Source: JACKEQ01 sp041389565 (GTDB lineage: Bacteria; Myxococcota_A; UBA796; GCA-2862545). From it: a stretch of DNA of 64,000 nt. The stretch spans positions 253,252 to 317,251 of the forward strand of contig JAWKRP010000007.1 in the NCBI GenBank assembly GCA_041389565.1, given 5' to 3'. Under the pieces are notes generated by a model. That model was not told where the DNA came from. It did not search any database and saw nothing but the letters and a program-made list of their open reading frames with translations. Positions 35,882 through 44,151 of the stretch are shown piece by piece (positions within the stretch are counted from its first letter, which is position 1; each line of letters begins with the position of its first letter). A program made the translations under genes and the position numbers.

Positions 35882-36634
35882 TCACCAGCCTCGGACGCGC
35901 ACGAGCTCGTTCGAGTCCCCGTCCAGCACGAGCAGGTCGTCGCCCTGGACCGCGAGGCCTTCGATGTCGTGGATGCCCAGCCCGCGGAGGTCGGCACGCT
36001 TCTCGGTGGTGCGGTCGCCCAGGGTGTAGTCGTACAGCGACGCGCCCTTCGCGAGCACCACACCCGCGTCCGTCACGGTGAGCGCGGACGCCAGGAACCG
36101 ACGATCGTCGAGGGTGTACCAGGAGAGCGGCTCGCCGGTCTGGCGGTCGAACTCCGCGACGTCCGTACGCTCGGGCGAGTCGTCGGTGAGCGTCTGCGGC
36201 TGGGACAGCAGGCGGTCGGTCGTCGCGTCGTACGCCAGGCTGTGGGTCTCCTGGCGCTGGATCTCCCAGTCGCCCCAGCCGGGCTCGTAGCAGAAGTGCT
36301 GGACCACCGACCCGTCGGCGGGGTCGAACACCAGGCCGACCCCGGGCACCGTCATCGCGATCCGCCCGTCTCCGAGCACCGCGACATCGGTGAGCGCGTC
36401 GGAGAGCCCCGCGTTCCAGAAGTCCTCGGGGGCCAGGAGCTGCTCGGCATCCGACCCGTCCAGGCGCCACAGGCCCTCCGTGGCGGTCGAGAACACGAGC
36501 GCGCCGTCTGCATCCACGTCCACGCCGGTCACCTCGGGGTCCGACGGCCCGAATGCACCGGTCAGGTCGAGCCGATCGACCACCTCGCCGCCCGTGCCGC
36601 ATCCCACCATCAGAACCAGTGCTGCAAACCGCAT
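35882..36634 (-). CDS. Beta-propeller lipoprotein
   Basis: 250 residues from ATG 36634, preceded by GGAGGAGGCGAC; the open frame continues into the repeats but has no SD. The signal MRFAALVLMVGC contains a lipobox with Cys12. The rest is a series of blades with D-x-G and strand patterns (VDVDADGALVFSTATEGLWRL, DVAVLGDGRIAMTVPG, DDLLVLDGDSNELVRV), like NHL or SdiA-regulated-type propellers. The function is probably ligand binding at the envelope. It is convergent with the oxidoreductase gene. Confidence 0.75.
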   Translation of the reverse strand: MRFAALVLMVGCGTGGEVVDRLDLTGAFGPSDPEVTGVDVDADGALVFSTATEGLWRLDGSDAEQLLAPEDFWNAGLSDALTDVAVLGDGRIAMTVPGVGLVFDPADGSVVQHFCYEPGWGDWEIQRQETHSLAYDATTDRLLSQPQTLTDDSPERTDVAEFDRQTGEPLSWYTLDDRRFLASALTVTDAGVVLAKGASLYDYTLGDRTTEKRADLRGLGIHDIEGLAVQGDDLLVLDGDSNELVRVRGW

Positions 36635-36689
36635 GTCGCCTCCTCCGTGCTGGCTCAGTCGTACCCGGAACCCGGGGCCCACGCGCAGG

Positions 36690-36721
36690 GAAGCGGCGGA
36701 CAAAGCGTACCGGCGGCGAAT
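36690..36721 (+). repeat. Delta repeat, copy 1
   Basis: Shares GAAGCGGC and AAGCGTACCGGCGGCGAAT with copy 2 at 37386-37417. The two are 696 bp apart and each stands upstream of an alpha-beta pair. Confidence 0.8.
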
Positions 36722-36785
36722 ACACCGACCCGCTCGCGACAGGGGCGCGGGGTCGCGCGCCGACCGGAGGGACGCCAGATCCACC

Positions 36786-37010
36786 GGGATAGCGACACCA
36801 TGCCCCGGGTTCTGTCGCATCGGGAACGCTATGCCCCCTTGTTTGGCGCGTTTCGTGGGCTGTCCGGCCGTCATGATGGCAGGTGCCCGTGAGATTGGGC
36901 GTTCGCTCGTGGGCGCTCTGCGGGATCCCGCCGTGTTCGAGCGCGATTGCGCCAAAGAAGGGGGCATAGCGTTCGTGCCGCGACAGATCGGGGGGCATGG
37001 AGACGTCATG
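36786..37010 (+). repeat. Alpha element 5
   Basis: 225 bp. The left arm starts GGGATAGCGACACCATGCC and contains GAACGCTATGCCCCC. The right arm has GCGCCAAAGAAGG with GGCATAGCGTTC, then a second copy 31 bp later. The interior CTCTGCGGGATCCCGCCGTG matches array A read on the minus strand. Confidence 0.85.
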
Positions 37011-37103
37011 TCGGGCGATCTGGCGCGAGGGTCCCGCGCCGAGCCACGCATCACCAGGGTGACGGTGGTGCCGAGCCCGGTATCGAGTGGGGCGGTCGCC
37101 GTC

Positions 37104-37340
37104 GCGGAGTCGGAGTCCAACGTCGCATCACGTGGCGTAGTCGGGCCGAACGTCGCATGCGCCAAGCGGAGTCGGGTCGAACGTCGCATAAGGCCGGCCG
37201 CGGAGGACGCCGCAAGCGCGCCCCGACGGACGAACGCCGACAACGGAAGCCCCCGGACCTGCGGAACGCACGGCCGACCGCCGGAACGCGACGTTCACCC
37301 CCACTACGCCCGGGAACCGCGACGTTCGGGGTGACTACGC
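37104..37340 (+). repeat. Beta element 3 (three motif copies in the left arm)
   Basis: Motif copies start at 37104, 37135 and 37166, exactly 31 bp apart. The right arm has two inverse copies, also at 31 bp. It is the longest beta element (237 bp). Confidence 0.85.
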
Positions 37341-37345
37341 TCCCA

Positions 37346-37733
37346 CGCGGCGACCTACGGGCAGGTCGATCACCGGCCTCCAGCGGAAGCGGCAGACCAA
37401 GCGTACCGGCGGCGAATCGTGCATGCCCTCGAATCCCTCGGTCCGTCCACCGATATCCACCGACCTCCCTCGTCGTCGACCACGCAGCACGCCCGGGTCC
37501 CGGTCACTTCCACGTCTTCGGGGCGTTGCCGGCCTGTCGACGACGGGAAAATCTCTTGACCGTCAAGGACCCGTCAGCTTGCCGACACGTCCGTGCAAAA
37601 CCAGGTTCTGAGCGAGCCCACGGGGGCACCACCAAGAGCTCACCGAGCCATCTCAAAGGACCGTGCCCACGGGTCGGTCGAATCGACCGCAACACGGGCG
37701 CGACCCGCGGGCCGAGAGCCCGCCACAACCATC
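37346..37733. other. Spacer between the two alpha-beta units of array B
   Basis: No convincing gene. Holds the second delta repeat (37386-37417) and a palindrome CTTGACCGTCAAG around 37561 inside a relatively AT-rich stretch that could be an operator or promoter site. Nothing else recognisable. Confidence 0.4.
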
Positions 37734-37959
37734 GGGATAGCGACACCATGCCCCGCATTCTGTCGCAACGGGAACGCTATGCCCCCTTGTTTGGCGCGCT
37801 TCGCGGGCCGCCCGGCCGTCATGGCGGCAGGCGCCCCATGAGAATGCGCGTTCGCTCGTGGGCGCCCTGCGGGATCCCGCCGTGTTCGAGCGCGATTGCG
37901 CCAAAGAAGGGGGCATAGCGTTCGTGCCGCGACAGATCGGGGGGCATGGAGACGTCATG
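37734..37959 (+). repeat. Alpha element 6
   Basis: 226 bp and closely similar to alpha 5. The right arm from GCGCCAAAGAAGG to GGAGACGTCATG is identical. Confidence 0.85.
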
Positions 37960-38019
37960 CCAGGCGATCTGGCGTCAGGGGCGCCCGCACCGAAACCCGG
38001 GATGGCCTGGTTGCGCGTG

Positions 38020-38227
38020 GCGTAGCCGGGTCGAATGTCGCATGCGCCAGGCGGAGTCGGGTCGAACGTCGCATCGGCCCGGCCCGGGTGGATCCCGCCA
38101 GCGCGCACCAACGGACGAACGCCGACAACGGAAGCTCCCGGACCTGCGGAACGCACGGCCGACCGCCGGAACGCGACGTTCACCCCCACTACGCCGAGGA
38201 ACCGCGACGTTCGATGCGACTACGGCG
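38020..38227 (+). repeat. Beta element 4
   Basis: 208 bp. The left-arm motif copies start at 38020 and 38051 (31 bp apart). The right arm has two inverse copies. The interior shares AACGCCGACAACGGAAGC with beta 3. Confidence 0.85.
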
Positions 38228-38258
38228 CCCGTCACCCACGGGCGCCCGCGACCTCCTC

Positions 38259-39311
38259 TCACAGGCTCAGCACGATGTCCTGGAGCAGCAGATCCATGTC
38301 GAACGTCGTCTGCTGCTCGTTGTGGAAGCTCGTGTAGATCACCGTGCCCTGACCGTACTGGAAACGCGACGCCAGCGGCGCGAACCGCGTCTCGGTGCCG
38401 CCCCAGAAGTCGCCCGTGTAGTACTCGTACGGACCCTCGATCAGCGTCGTGGCGTTGTCGGCGCTCACCATCGCCGCCCAGCTGTCGAGGTCGTAGTTGA
38501 TGACCGCCTGGTTGCTCCCCAGCAGCTGCTGCATGCTCGGGTCGAGCACGTTCGCCTGGACCGTGCCCGTCGCGCCCACGTAGGCCGAGCCCGGCTCGAA
38601 GTCGTTGCCCGCGAAGCTGTTCTGGTCGCGGAAGCTCGCCTCCACCAGGTAGTACGACCAGTCCGAAGCATAGATCGAACCGCCGTTCTCCACGAACGTG
38701 CGCAGGTTCTGGGCGACCTCCGTGTCGTGGTCGAGCCACGCGTCGCTCATGCCGCAGTTGAAGAACAGCACGTCGTACTGGGCCATCCGGTTCGGATCGC
38801 GCAGGAGCGACAGGCTGCTCGCGGCCTGCACGCCGTTGATCTCGTCGTACGCCAGCCCCACGTGCCCGAGAATCTCCTGGATGTGGTCGTACGCGCCCGT
38901 CAGCACGGCGATGCTCACGTCGCCCTGCTCGATGCACTCCTCCTGCGGCAGGTCGGCGATCTGGCCTTCCACCACATCCACCTGGAACACCGTCAGGAAC
39001 GAGCCCTTCGTGATGACCACGTCGACCGTGCCCGTCGGGATGCCGTCGACGATGAACCAGCCGTTGCCGTCCGTCAGCGTCTCCGCGACGCCCTCGGCGT
39101 GCTCCACGCGCACCGTCGCGCCCGACACCCAGCTGTCTCCGCTCGGACCGCAGATACGACCGCGCACGCCCCCGAGGGTGACGACGCCTTCGACCGGCGG
39201 CGGACCGTCGGTGCCGTCGGGACCGAGGTCGGGGACCTGGTCGAACGAGCGGACCCCGTAGTCACTGCATCCAGAAGCCAGCGCGATGCACGCGCAGTAG
39301 AACAACCGCAT
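38259..39311 (-). CDS. Lipoprotein with carboxypeptidase-regulatory-like and GATase-like domains
   Basis: 350 residues from ATG 39311, with GGAG eight bases upstream. The lipobox LASGC anchors it at Cys15. Residues about 40-110 form a beta-sandwich of the carboxypeptidase-D regulatory type (GATVRVEHAEGVAETLTDGNG, FIVDGIPTGTVDVVITKG). The remaining 220 residues have a flavodoxin/GATase-like pattern: IAVLTGAYDHIQEIL, YDVLFFNCGMSDAW, LRTFVENGGSIYASDW, ending with GQGTVIYTSFHN. This resembles ThuA/DUF4159-type domains that lack amidotransferase Cys. Probably a surface or periplasmic binding protein. Confidence 0.78.
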   Translation of the reverse strand: MRLFYCACIALASGCSDYGVRSFDQVPDLGPDGTDGPPPVEGVVTLGGVRGRICGPSGDSWVSGATVRVEHAEGVAETLTDGNGWFIVDGIPTGTVDVVITKGSFLTVFQVDVVEGQIADLPQEECIEQGDVSIAVLTGAYDHIQEILGHVGLAYDEINGVQAASSLSLLRDPNRMAQYDVLFFNCGMSDAWLDHDTEVAQNLRTFVENGGSIYASDWSYYLVEASFRDQNSFAGNDFEPGSAYVGATGTVQANVLDPSMQQLLGSNQAVINYDLDSWAAMVSADNATTLIEGPYEYYTGDFWGGTETRFAPLASRFQYGQGTVIYTSFHNEQQTTFDMDLLLQDIVLSL

Positions 39312-39380
39312 CACAAACTCCAAAACAAAGGCGCGACCATCCGTCGCACTGGAAGCATACCAGACTGCGCGGAGGTTGTG

Positions 39381-39770
39381 TCACTGGAGCAGCAGCGGCC
39401 CCACTCCGTGCCGTGCGCGCATGCCGTCGACCGCCCGCTGGACCGGGCCCCTCCGCAGCAGGAACAGCGCGAGCGCCCGCTTCCCCGGGACGTCCGCGAG
39501 CACGAGGCCCGCGAGCACGGTCAGCAGGCCCTGCCCGGGCAGCGGGATGAGCACGATCCCCACGAGGAGCAGCGGCCACCCCACCAGGTTGCGCACGACC
39601 CGGGCCTTCCACGGGCCCGGCGGCTGCGGCGCGACGAAGTAGTCGTCCGGGATGCGGGCCAGCACGACCGGAAGCCCGAAGATCGCCGCCACCAGCGTGG
39701 TGATGCCGAACACGAACGAGACGCCCGTGATCCACGGGCCCAGCTCGATCAACCAGCCCGGCACCTCCAT
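39381..39770 (-). CDS. PGPGW-type membrane protein
   Basis: 129 residues. Two hydrophobic segments: GVSFVFGITTLVAAIFGLPVV, then PLLLVGIVLIPLPGQGLLTVL. The sequence PLPGQG matches the conserved centre of the PGPGW transmembrane family (PF09656-like), here with Gln for the second Pro. Its ATG shares one base with the stop of the methyltransferase gene (TGATG), so translation is coupled. Function unknown; probably in the inner membrane. Confidence 0.75.
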   Translation of the reverse strand: MEVPGWLIELGPWITGVSFVFGITTLVAAIFGLPVVLARIPDDYFVAPQPPGPWKARVVRNLVGWPLLLVGIVLIPLPGQGLLTVLAGLVLADVPGKRALALFLLRRGPVQRAVDGMRARHGVGPLLLQ

Positions 39771-40720
39771 CAGACCGCACACACCGCGATCTTCAGCGGA
39801 GGCTGGCCGTCGAAGCTCGGGAAGTCCGCCTCCGGCACGAGCACGTCGACGAACCGCAGCGGCCGCCCGGCCTTCTCGGCGGTTCGCCGCAGGGTGGCCA
39901 GCCAGTCGTCGAGCGGCACGGCGGGCACGTGGTTCGTCGCGAGCACGCAGCCTCCGGGGGCCGTCGCGAGCAGCGCGGGCTTGAACAGGGACGGGTAGTC
40001 GCGCACGACGTCCACCGCTCCCCACCCCGACCGCGCCCAGCGCGGCGGATCCAGCACGACGAGGTCGAACGACTCGGCGTCCACGCGCGTGTAGCGCGGC
40101 ACCCGCCCGCGCCGCCCGCCCACGGGTAGCCCGGCGAGCTGGCGCACGATCGGGAACACGTCGTCCTCGACGAAGTCCATCGACACGCCGTTCAGCCCGG
40201 CGTTCGTGCGCCCCACGTCGAGGGACGAGCGCGCGAAGTCCACGTTCAGCACGCGCGACGCGCCGCCCACCGCCGCGGCTGCGCCCATCCCGCAGGTGTA
40301 GGCGAACAGGTTCAGCACGCGCTTCCCCGCGGAGTGCGCGCGCACCCACGTCCGCGCGACCCGGAAGTCGAGGAACAGCAGAGGATCGCTCCCGCGATGA
40401 CGGGGGCGCACGTCGAACCGGATGCCGCGCTCCAGGCCCGTCGCCTCGTCCGGCACCGGACCCGGGCTCCCCCCTCCCGTGCGGTGGTTCCACACGGGCA
40501 GCAGGTCGAACGGGACGACCTCCGCGAGCGCCTCCAGCATTCCGTCCACCAGCGGCTCGCGCCAGGTCTGCACGAGCAGCACGGGGCCGTAGCGGTCGAT
40601 CGCCACTCCGGGCCAGCCCTCGACCACGCCGTGCAGCAGGCGCACACAGTCGGTGTCGTCGAGAGAGGTCAGCAGCTCGGCGCGGCGCTCGAGGGCGGCC
40701 GCCAGCGTATCGGGTCCCAT
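39770..40720 (-). CDS. RlmI-like class I SAM-dependent methyltransferase
   Basis: 316 residues. The Rossmann core contains KRVLNLFAYTCGMG (SAM site), VLNVDFARSSLDVGRTNAGLNG, MDFVEDDVFPIVRQL and the catalytic VVLDPPRWA. Together these match the RlmI/RlmK family, which makes m5C in 23S rRNA. The usual N-terminal PUA domain appears shortened to a DRYGPVLLVQTWREPL segment. A ribosomal or structured-RNA substrate is likely; the exact position is unknown. It is followed by the PGPGW gene with a 1-base overlap. Confidence 0.85.
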   Translation of the reverse strand: MGPDTLAAALERRAELLTSLDDTDCVRLLHGVVEGWPGVAIDRYGPVLLVQTWREPLVDGMLEALAEVVPFDLLPVWNHRTGGGSPGPVPDEATGLERGIRFDVRPRHRGSDPLLFLDFRVARTWVRAHSAGKRVLNLFAYTCGMGAAAAVGGASRVLNVDFARSSLDVGRTNAGLNGVSMDFVEDDVFPIVRQLAGLPVGGRRGRVPRYTRVDAESFDLVVLDPPRWARSGWGAVDVVRDYPSLFKPALLATAPGGCVLATNHVPAVPLDDWLATLRRTAEKAGRPLRFVDVLVPEADFPSFDGQPPLKIAVCAV

Positions 40721-40770
40721 GATCGTCCGGTATGGCGGGCCGTCCGCGCGGTCCAGCCGACAACGCCCCG

Positions 40771-40806
40771 TTTCACACGGGTTCCTCGCCCGCTACACTC
40801 CTGCCA
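40771..40806 (+). promoter_or_regulatory. Candidate sigma70-type promoter of a leaderless transcript
   Basis: TTTCAC (40771-40776) and TACACT (40794-40799) are separated by exactly 17 bases. The -10 ends seven bases before ATG 40806, so the start site would fall on or next to the start codon. No SD is present, which fits a leaderless mRNA. Confidence 0.4.
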
Positions 40807-41051
40807 TGCCCGACGAACCGAAGAAGCTCCTCGGCCCTCCCGCCGGGCCGCCCCCCGCCGAAGACATCGAGCCGTACCTGGGGCCCCCGGGCAACCCCAA
40901 GGGCTCGTTCTACGACGGGGGCATGCAGGGCCTCCACCAGACGCCCGCACGCCCGACCGCCTGGCGATTCCTGCCGGTCGTGCTCGGGGTCGTGGTGGTG
41001 CTCGCCACCCTCGCCACCCTGCTGCTGTTCAGCGGCGTCGGCGGACCATGA
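40806..41051 (+). CDS. Small membrane protein with Pro-rich cytoplasmic tail
   Basis: 81 residues. A Pro/Gly-rich N-terminal half (LLGPPAGPPPAEDIEPYLGPPG) is followed by one C-terminal helix (WRFLPVVLGVVVVLATLATLLLF). The arrangement suggests a tail-anchored protein. It overlaps the convergent metalloprotease gene by 23 bp. No family recognised. Confidence 0.55.
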   Translation: MPDEPKKLLGPPAGPPPAEDIEPYLGPPGNPKGSFYDGGMQGLHQTPARPTAWRFLPVVLGVVVVLATLATLLLFSGVGGP

Positions 41052-42765
41052 GCAGCGCGAGCGGCACGGCCAGGAACGCCATCCCGCCGGTGCCGTCGCA
41101 CCCACACGACTGACCGACCGCCGTGTCGCTCGGGCCCAACGGGTCGGTGTCGGTGGTGTCGGTGTCGGCATCGCTGTCGGCGTCGGTGTCCGCATCGCTG
41201 TCGGCGTCGGCATCGCTGTCGGCGTCGGAGTCGCTGTCGGCATCGGAGTCGCTGTCGGCATCGGCGTCGGCATCCCCGCCACCACCCGGACACGACGACG
41301 AGAGCGAGAAGTCGCTGCTCGCGCCCTCGTAGCCGTCGACCACCACCATGTACGTCTGACCGCCGTTCGCGGCGAACGACACCTGCTCCGCGTTCGTCTG
41401 CCCGTTGAAGCTGGCCGCCACGCACCCGTCGGGGTCGCACTGACCGCCTGCATTCGTGGTCACGAACAGGTCGACGTCGGCGCTGAGGCCCGTGAGGTCG
41501 AGCGTGACCGTACCGCTCTGCGGCGGTGTGAGCGTGTACACGACCTCCGGACCGGTCGACTCGAACGTGACGCAGTCGAACGCCTGCACGTTGTTCTCGA
41601 ACCCGAAGTTGCTGCCGAACACCGTGCTGTTGCACGGGAGATCCTGCAGCGGGTCGCAGTCTCCGCCGCCCACGGGGTCGGGGCAGTCGACGCTGATCGT
41701 GTAGCTTCCCTGCGCGCCTTCGTACCCGTCGGCCACGACCGTGTACACGACGCCCGCGAACCCGTCGAAGGTCAGCTGCTCGTCTTGCGTGTTCGGGCTC
41801 CCCGTCCCGACGCAGTTGCCCGGCTCGCAGCCCCCCTGGTCCTCGGTGGTCACGAACAGGTCGAGGTCTGCCGTGAGCCCCGTGAGCGTGACCGTGATCG
41901 GCCCGTCCTCCGACGGCACGAACGAGTACACGGCCTCGGGCCCGTCGGTCTCCCAGCCCACGCATCCCCAGGCCTGGGTCGTGTTGAACCCACCCACGGT
42001 CGATCCCGACACGCTGTTGTCGCAGCCCACCACGCCATCGACCGGACAGGTGCACGCGGCGAATCCCGCGCAGTCGGAGTCGGCGCAGTCGACCTGACCG
42101 TCGCTGTCGTCGTCGACCCCGTTCGTGCAGCTCGTCTCCTGCGGACCACACACCCCGGGGTACGCGTTGCACACGCCCGCTTCGTCGTCGGCGTGGAGCG
42201 AGCGCGGGCCGATGCCGCCCGAGTACGACGCGAACATCGTGGCCGCGCCCGTGCCCGAGTGCCCCAGCCCGAGCCAGTGCCCGTTCTCGTGCGCGGCGAT
42301 GCTCTGCAGGTCGGTGTCGTTGAAGCCAGGGCTGTTCGAGACCGTGAAGTCGAAGCCCACCGCGTTGTACAGCTGTTCGGCCTCGAAGATCACACAGTTG
42401 CCGGCGTACTGCGTCAGCGTGACGGCGATGGTCGAGTTCACCGAGCCGAACGACGACCCGCCCGGCCACTGGACCTCCTCGAACTCCACCACGTTCACGC
42501 CGTCGCCGGCCTGGTAGGTGCTGTTCGTCGTGCCGCCGTACTGGTGCTGGAAGCCCGAGCAGCAGGTGGTGGTGTCGCGCCACACGTCGAACCCACCGCT
42601 GATCGCGTTCTGCACCTGCGTGTCGGTGAGCTGGGAGTACGCACCGCCGCCCGTCGTGTTGAGGCGCCACGTCGTCGGGCCGTTCCAGTGGGTGGGGGTT
42701 CCGCCGCAGGTGGCGAGCGGCACGTAGGCGGAGACGGGGAGCGAGGCGAGGACGAGCGCGATCAT
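41029..42765 (-). CDS. Secreted matrixin-type metalloprotease with MYXO-CTERM tail
   Basis: 578 residues. Signal peptide MIALVLASLPVSA, then a matrixin domain with the zinc site HENGHWLGLGHS (H159, E160, H163, H169) and a Met-turn at ATMFASY. Two similar beta domains follow (about 255-365 and 380-495), each with PITVTLTGL or TVTLDLTGL and DLFVTT; these resemble bacterial pre-peptidase C-terminal (PPC) domains. An Asp/Ser/Ala tract (about 505-555) leads into a Cys-containing segment and a hydrophobic helix ending RRRR, a MYXO-CTERM signal. The enzyme should be exported, processed and displayed at the surface. The ATG overlaps the stop of the upstream gene. Confidence 0.9.
   Translation of the reverse strand: MIALVLASLPVSAYVPLATCGGTPTHWNGPTTWRLNTTGGGAYSQLTDTQVQNAISGGFDVWRDTTTCCSGFQHQYGGTTNSTYQAGDGVNVVEFEEVQWPGGSSFGSVNSTIAVTLTQYAGNCVIFEAEQLYNAVGFDFTVSNSPGFNDTDLQSIAAHENGHWLGLGHSGTGAATMFASYSGGIGPRSLHADDEAGVCNAYPGVCGPQETSCTNGVDDDSDGQVDCADSDCAGFAACTCPVDGVVGCDNSVSGSTVGGFNTTQAWGCVGWETDGPEAVYSFVPSEDGPITVTLTGLTADLDLFVTTEDQGGCEPGNCVGTGSPNTQDEQLTFDGFAGVVYTVVADGYEGAQGSYTISVDCPDPVGGGDCDPLQDLPCNSTVFGSNFGFENNVQAFDCVTFESTGPEVVYTLTPPQSGTVTLDLTGLSADVDLFVTTNAGGQCDPDGCVAASFNGQTNAEQVSFAANGGQTYMVVVDGYEGASSDFSLSSSCPGGGGDADADADSDSDADSDSDADSDADADSDADTDADSDADTDTTDTDPLGPSDTAVGQSCGCDGTGGMAFLAVPLALLMVRRRR
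41140..41280 (-). repeat. Simple-sequence tract encoding Asp/Ser/Ala repeats
   Basis: Reiterated 6-base units built from GTCGGC and ATCGCT/GTCGCT variants on the plus strand encode an Asp-Ala-Asp-Ser linker in the metalloprotease. The tract is prone to length change by slippage and probably acts as an extended surface spacer. Confidence 0.8.
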
Positions 42766-43337
42766 CGCGCACCCCCGAACGTCAGGCCGCGTGCATCGGC
42801 CAGCAGCTCGCCGTAGTTGGCGTACTCCCGGGGGCTCTGCATCGCGGGCACCACGGCACCGGCGTGGTCGCGCTCCATGAAGTTGGAGTCGCCGAGATCG
42901 CGGTACACGGGCGCCTTCGGCCCTTCGCCCTCGATGTGCCACACGCTCTGTGCGAGCGCGACGAGGTGCCACTTCCCGTCCGTCTGCGCGACGAAGGCCG
43001 CCACCCGCTGGCCCTTCACGAGCTTCGCGTCGCCGGCGATCACCGTCGTGACGCCGTCGATCTCGCCGCCCACCTGCCGCAGCACCAGCGACGCCGGAGC
43101 GTCGCCTCCGAGCACCCGCACGACCGACAGCTCCGTCTCGGTGAAGGGAACCCGCTCGCCGCGAACGACCCGGGAGTCGCCCACGATGGCTTCGATCAGC
43201 GCATCGGCCTCGACGGCCTGATCGACGACGTCGACGGCGAGGACCGTGGTGGCATGCGCGGAGCCCACGAGCCCCGCCAGGGACAGCGCGAACGCCAGGA
43301 CAGCGGCTCTGAGGCCGCGAACGAGGACACGAGACAA
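42762..43337 (-). CDS. Exported partner of the matrixin gene
   Basis: 191 residues from TTG 43337, preceded by AGAGGTG five bases upstream; the frame is open further upstream but without SD. A signal peptide (RAAVLAFALSLAGLVGSAHA) precedes a beta domain with VDQAVEADALIEAIVG, ETELSVVRVLGGDAPASLVLRQ and GQRVAAFVAQTDGKWHLVAL. The pattern of a strand set around a transport-factor-like ELSVVRVLGG is common in small exported proteins encoded beside matrixins in Myxococcota. Its stop overlaps the matrixin start (ATGA), so it may be a chaperone or inhibitor; that is inference from position. Confidence 0.65.
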   Translation of the reverse strand: MSRVLVRGLRAAVLAFALSLAGLVGSAHATTVLAVDVVDQAVEADALIEAIVGDSRVVRGERVPFTETELSVVRVLGGDAPASLVLRQVGGEIDGVTTVIAGDAKLVKGQRVAAFVAQTDGKWHLVALAQSVWHIEGEGPKAPVYRDLGDSNFMERDHAGAVVPAMQSPREYANYGELLADARGLTFGGAR

Positions 43338-43557
43338 AGCAACACCTCTCGTCGACCGCACCAGGATAGCCGCTCGTCGCCCGGGAGGGGACGGGGTGAC
43401 ACGGGTTTCACATCGACCGCGACACCCCCGTCTTGGTTTCCGCACGCCAGCTCGGGAAGTCGATCCCCGCCCAGCGAACAGTCCCGCATTCAGGTAGGAT
43501 TTCCTGGACTGGCATGGCGCTTGCTTTGCCTCGCTGGCACACCGACCTGGAGCCCTC
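43338..43557. other. Divergent promoter region
   Basis: 220 bp between divergent genes. TAGGAT near 43492 is a weak -10 candidate for the lipoprotein gene. No other structure seen. Confidence 0.25.
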
Positions 43558-44088
43558 ATGATCCGTCTCGCCGCCACCGCGTTCGTCCTCGCCCTCAGCA
43601 CCGGCTGTGTCGTCCCCGCGACGCTGCTCCTCGTCGACGCGCTCGACGGCGACGGCCCGGGCGTCGACTACTACCAGGACAGCAACGTGTCCGGTCAGAT
43701 GCGCGGCGAGCTGCCCGTCACCGGCGCGTTCGACCGCGAGCTCTCCGCGGGCAGCCTGTGGCGCTGGGAAGACACGATCGACCTCGAGCTCCAGGTCGAG
43801 GGCGGCGGCTGGGCCATGCTCGGCGGTGGGTTCGACCTCACGGGCGTCGACGACGGCGAGACCGTCGTGCTCGGGCCCGACGAGCACTGGGTGTACGGCT
43901 GCTCCGGCGCGTCCGTGTGGAACGCCGAGTTCGACGAGCCCGCCGAGGAGGTCGTCGTGACGCAGGAGCGCATCGAGCTCGACGGCGAGGAGCTCGTCCA
44001 GCTCACCATCATCGCCACGTTCGCCGACGACCACGAGGTCACGGCCGTGGTGGTGGAGCCCGTCCCGGCCCCGGGCGGCGAGGGCTGA
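43558..44088 (+). CDS. Lipoprotein of unknown function
   Basis: 176 residues. Signal MIRLAATAFVLALSTGC with the lipobox at Cys17. The body is acidic and beta-rich, with Asp/Glu clusters (RWEDTIDLELQVEGGGW, GETVVLGPDEHWVYGCSG) that could be a small jelly-roll or lipocalin-like domain. No motif identified. Confidence 0.7.
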   Translation: MIRLAATAFVLALSTGCVVPATLLLVDALDGDGPGVDYYQDSNVSGQMRGELPVTGAFDRELSAGSLWRWEDTIDLELQVEGGGWAMLGGGFDLTGVDDGETVVLGPDEHWVYGCSGASVWNAEFDEPAEEVVVTQERIELDGEELVQLTIIATFADDHEVTAVVVEPVPAPGGEG

Positions 44089-44151
44089 CGCTTCCTCGGC
44101 GCGGGAGCCCGAGAGGCGGCGGAGGCACGTGCGTCCCCCGCCGCATCGGGT

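Larger units (their letters stand above)
36690..38227. repeat. Repeat array B: two alpha-beta units
   Basis: About 1.5 kb without a credible gene. Two alpha-beta pairs (36786-37340 and 37734-38227) lie in the same orientation. A 32-bp repeat (GAAGCGGC then CAAGCGTACCGG) at 36690 and 37386 lies before each pair. The alpha and beta motifs match those in array A, but on the opposite strand. Confidence 0.9.

Noticed and set aside
37556..37566. TTGAC-GTCAA palindrome as a possible W-box-like or sigma site
   Set aside because: Single occurrence in a gene-free spacer with no gene start nearby; kept only as a note in the spacer entry.
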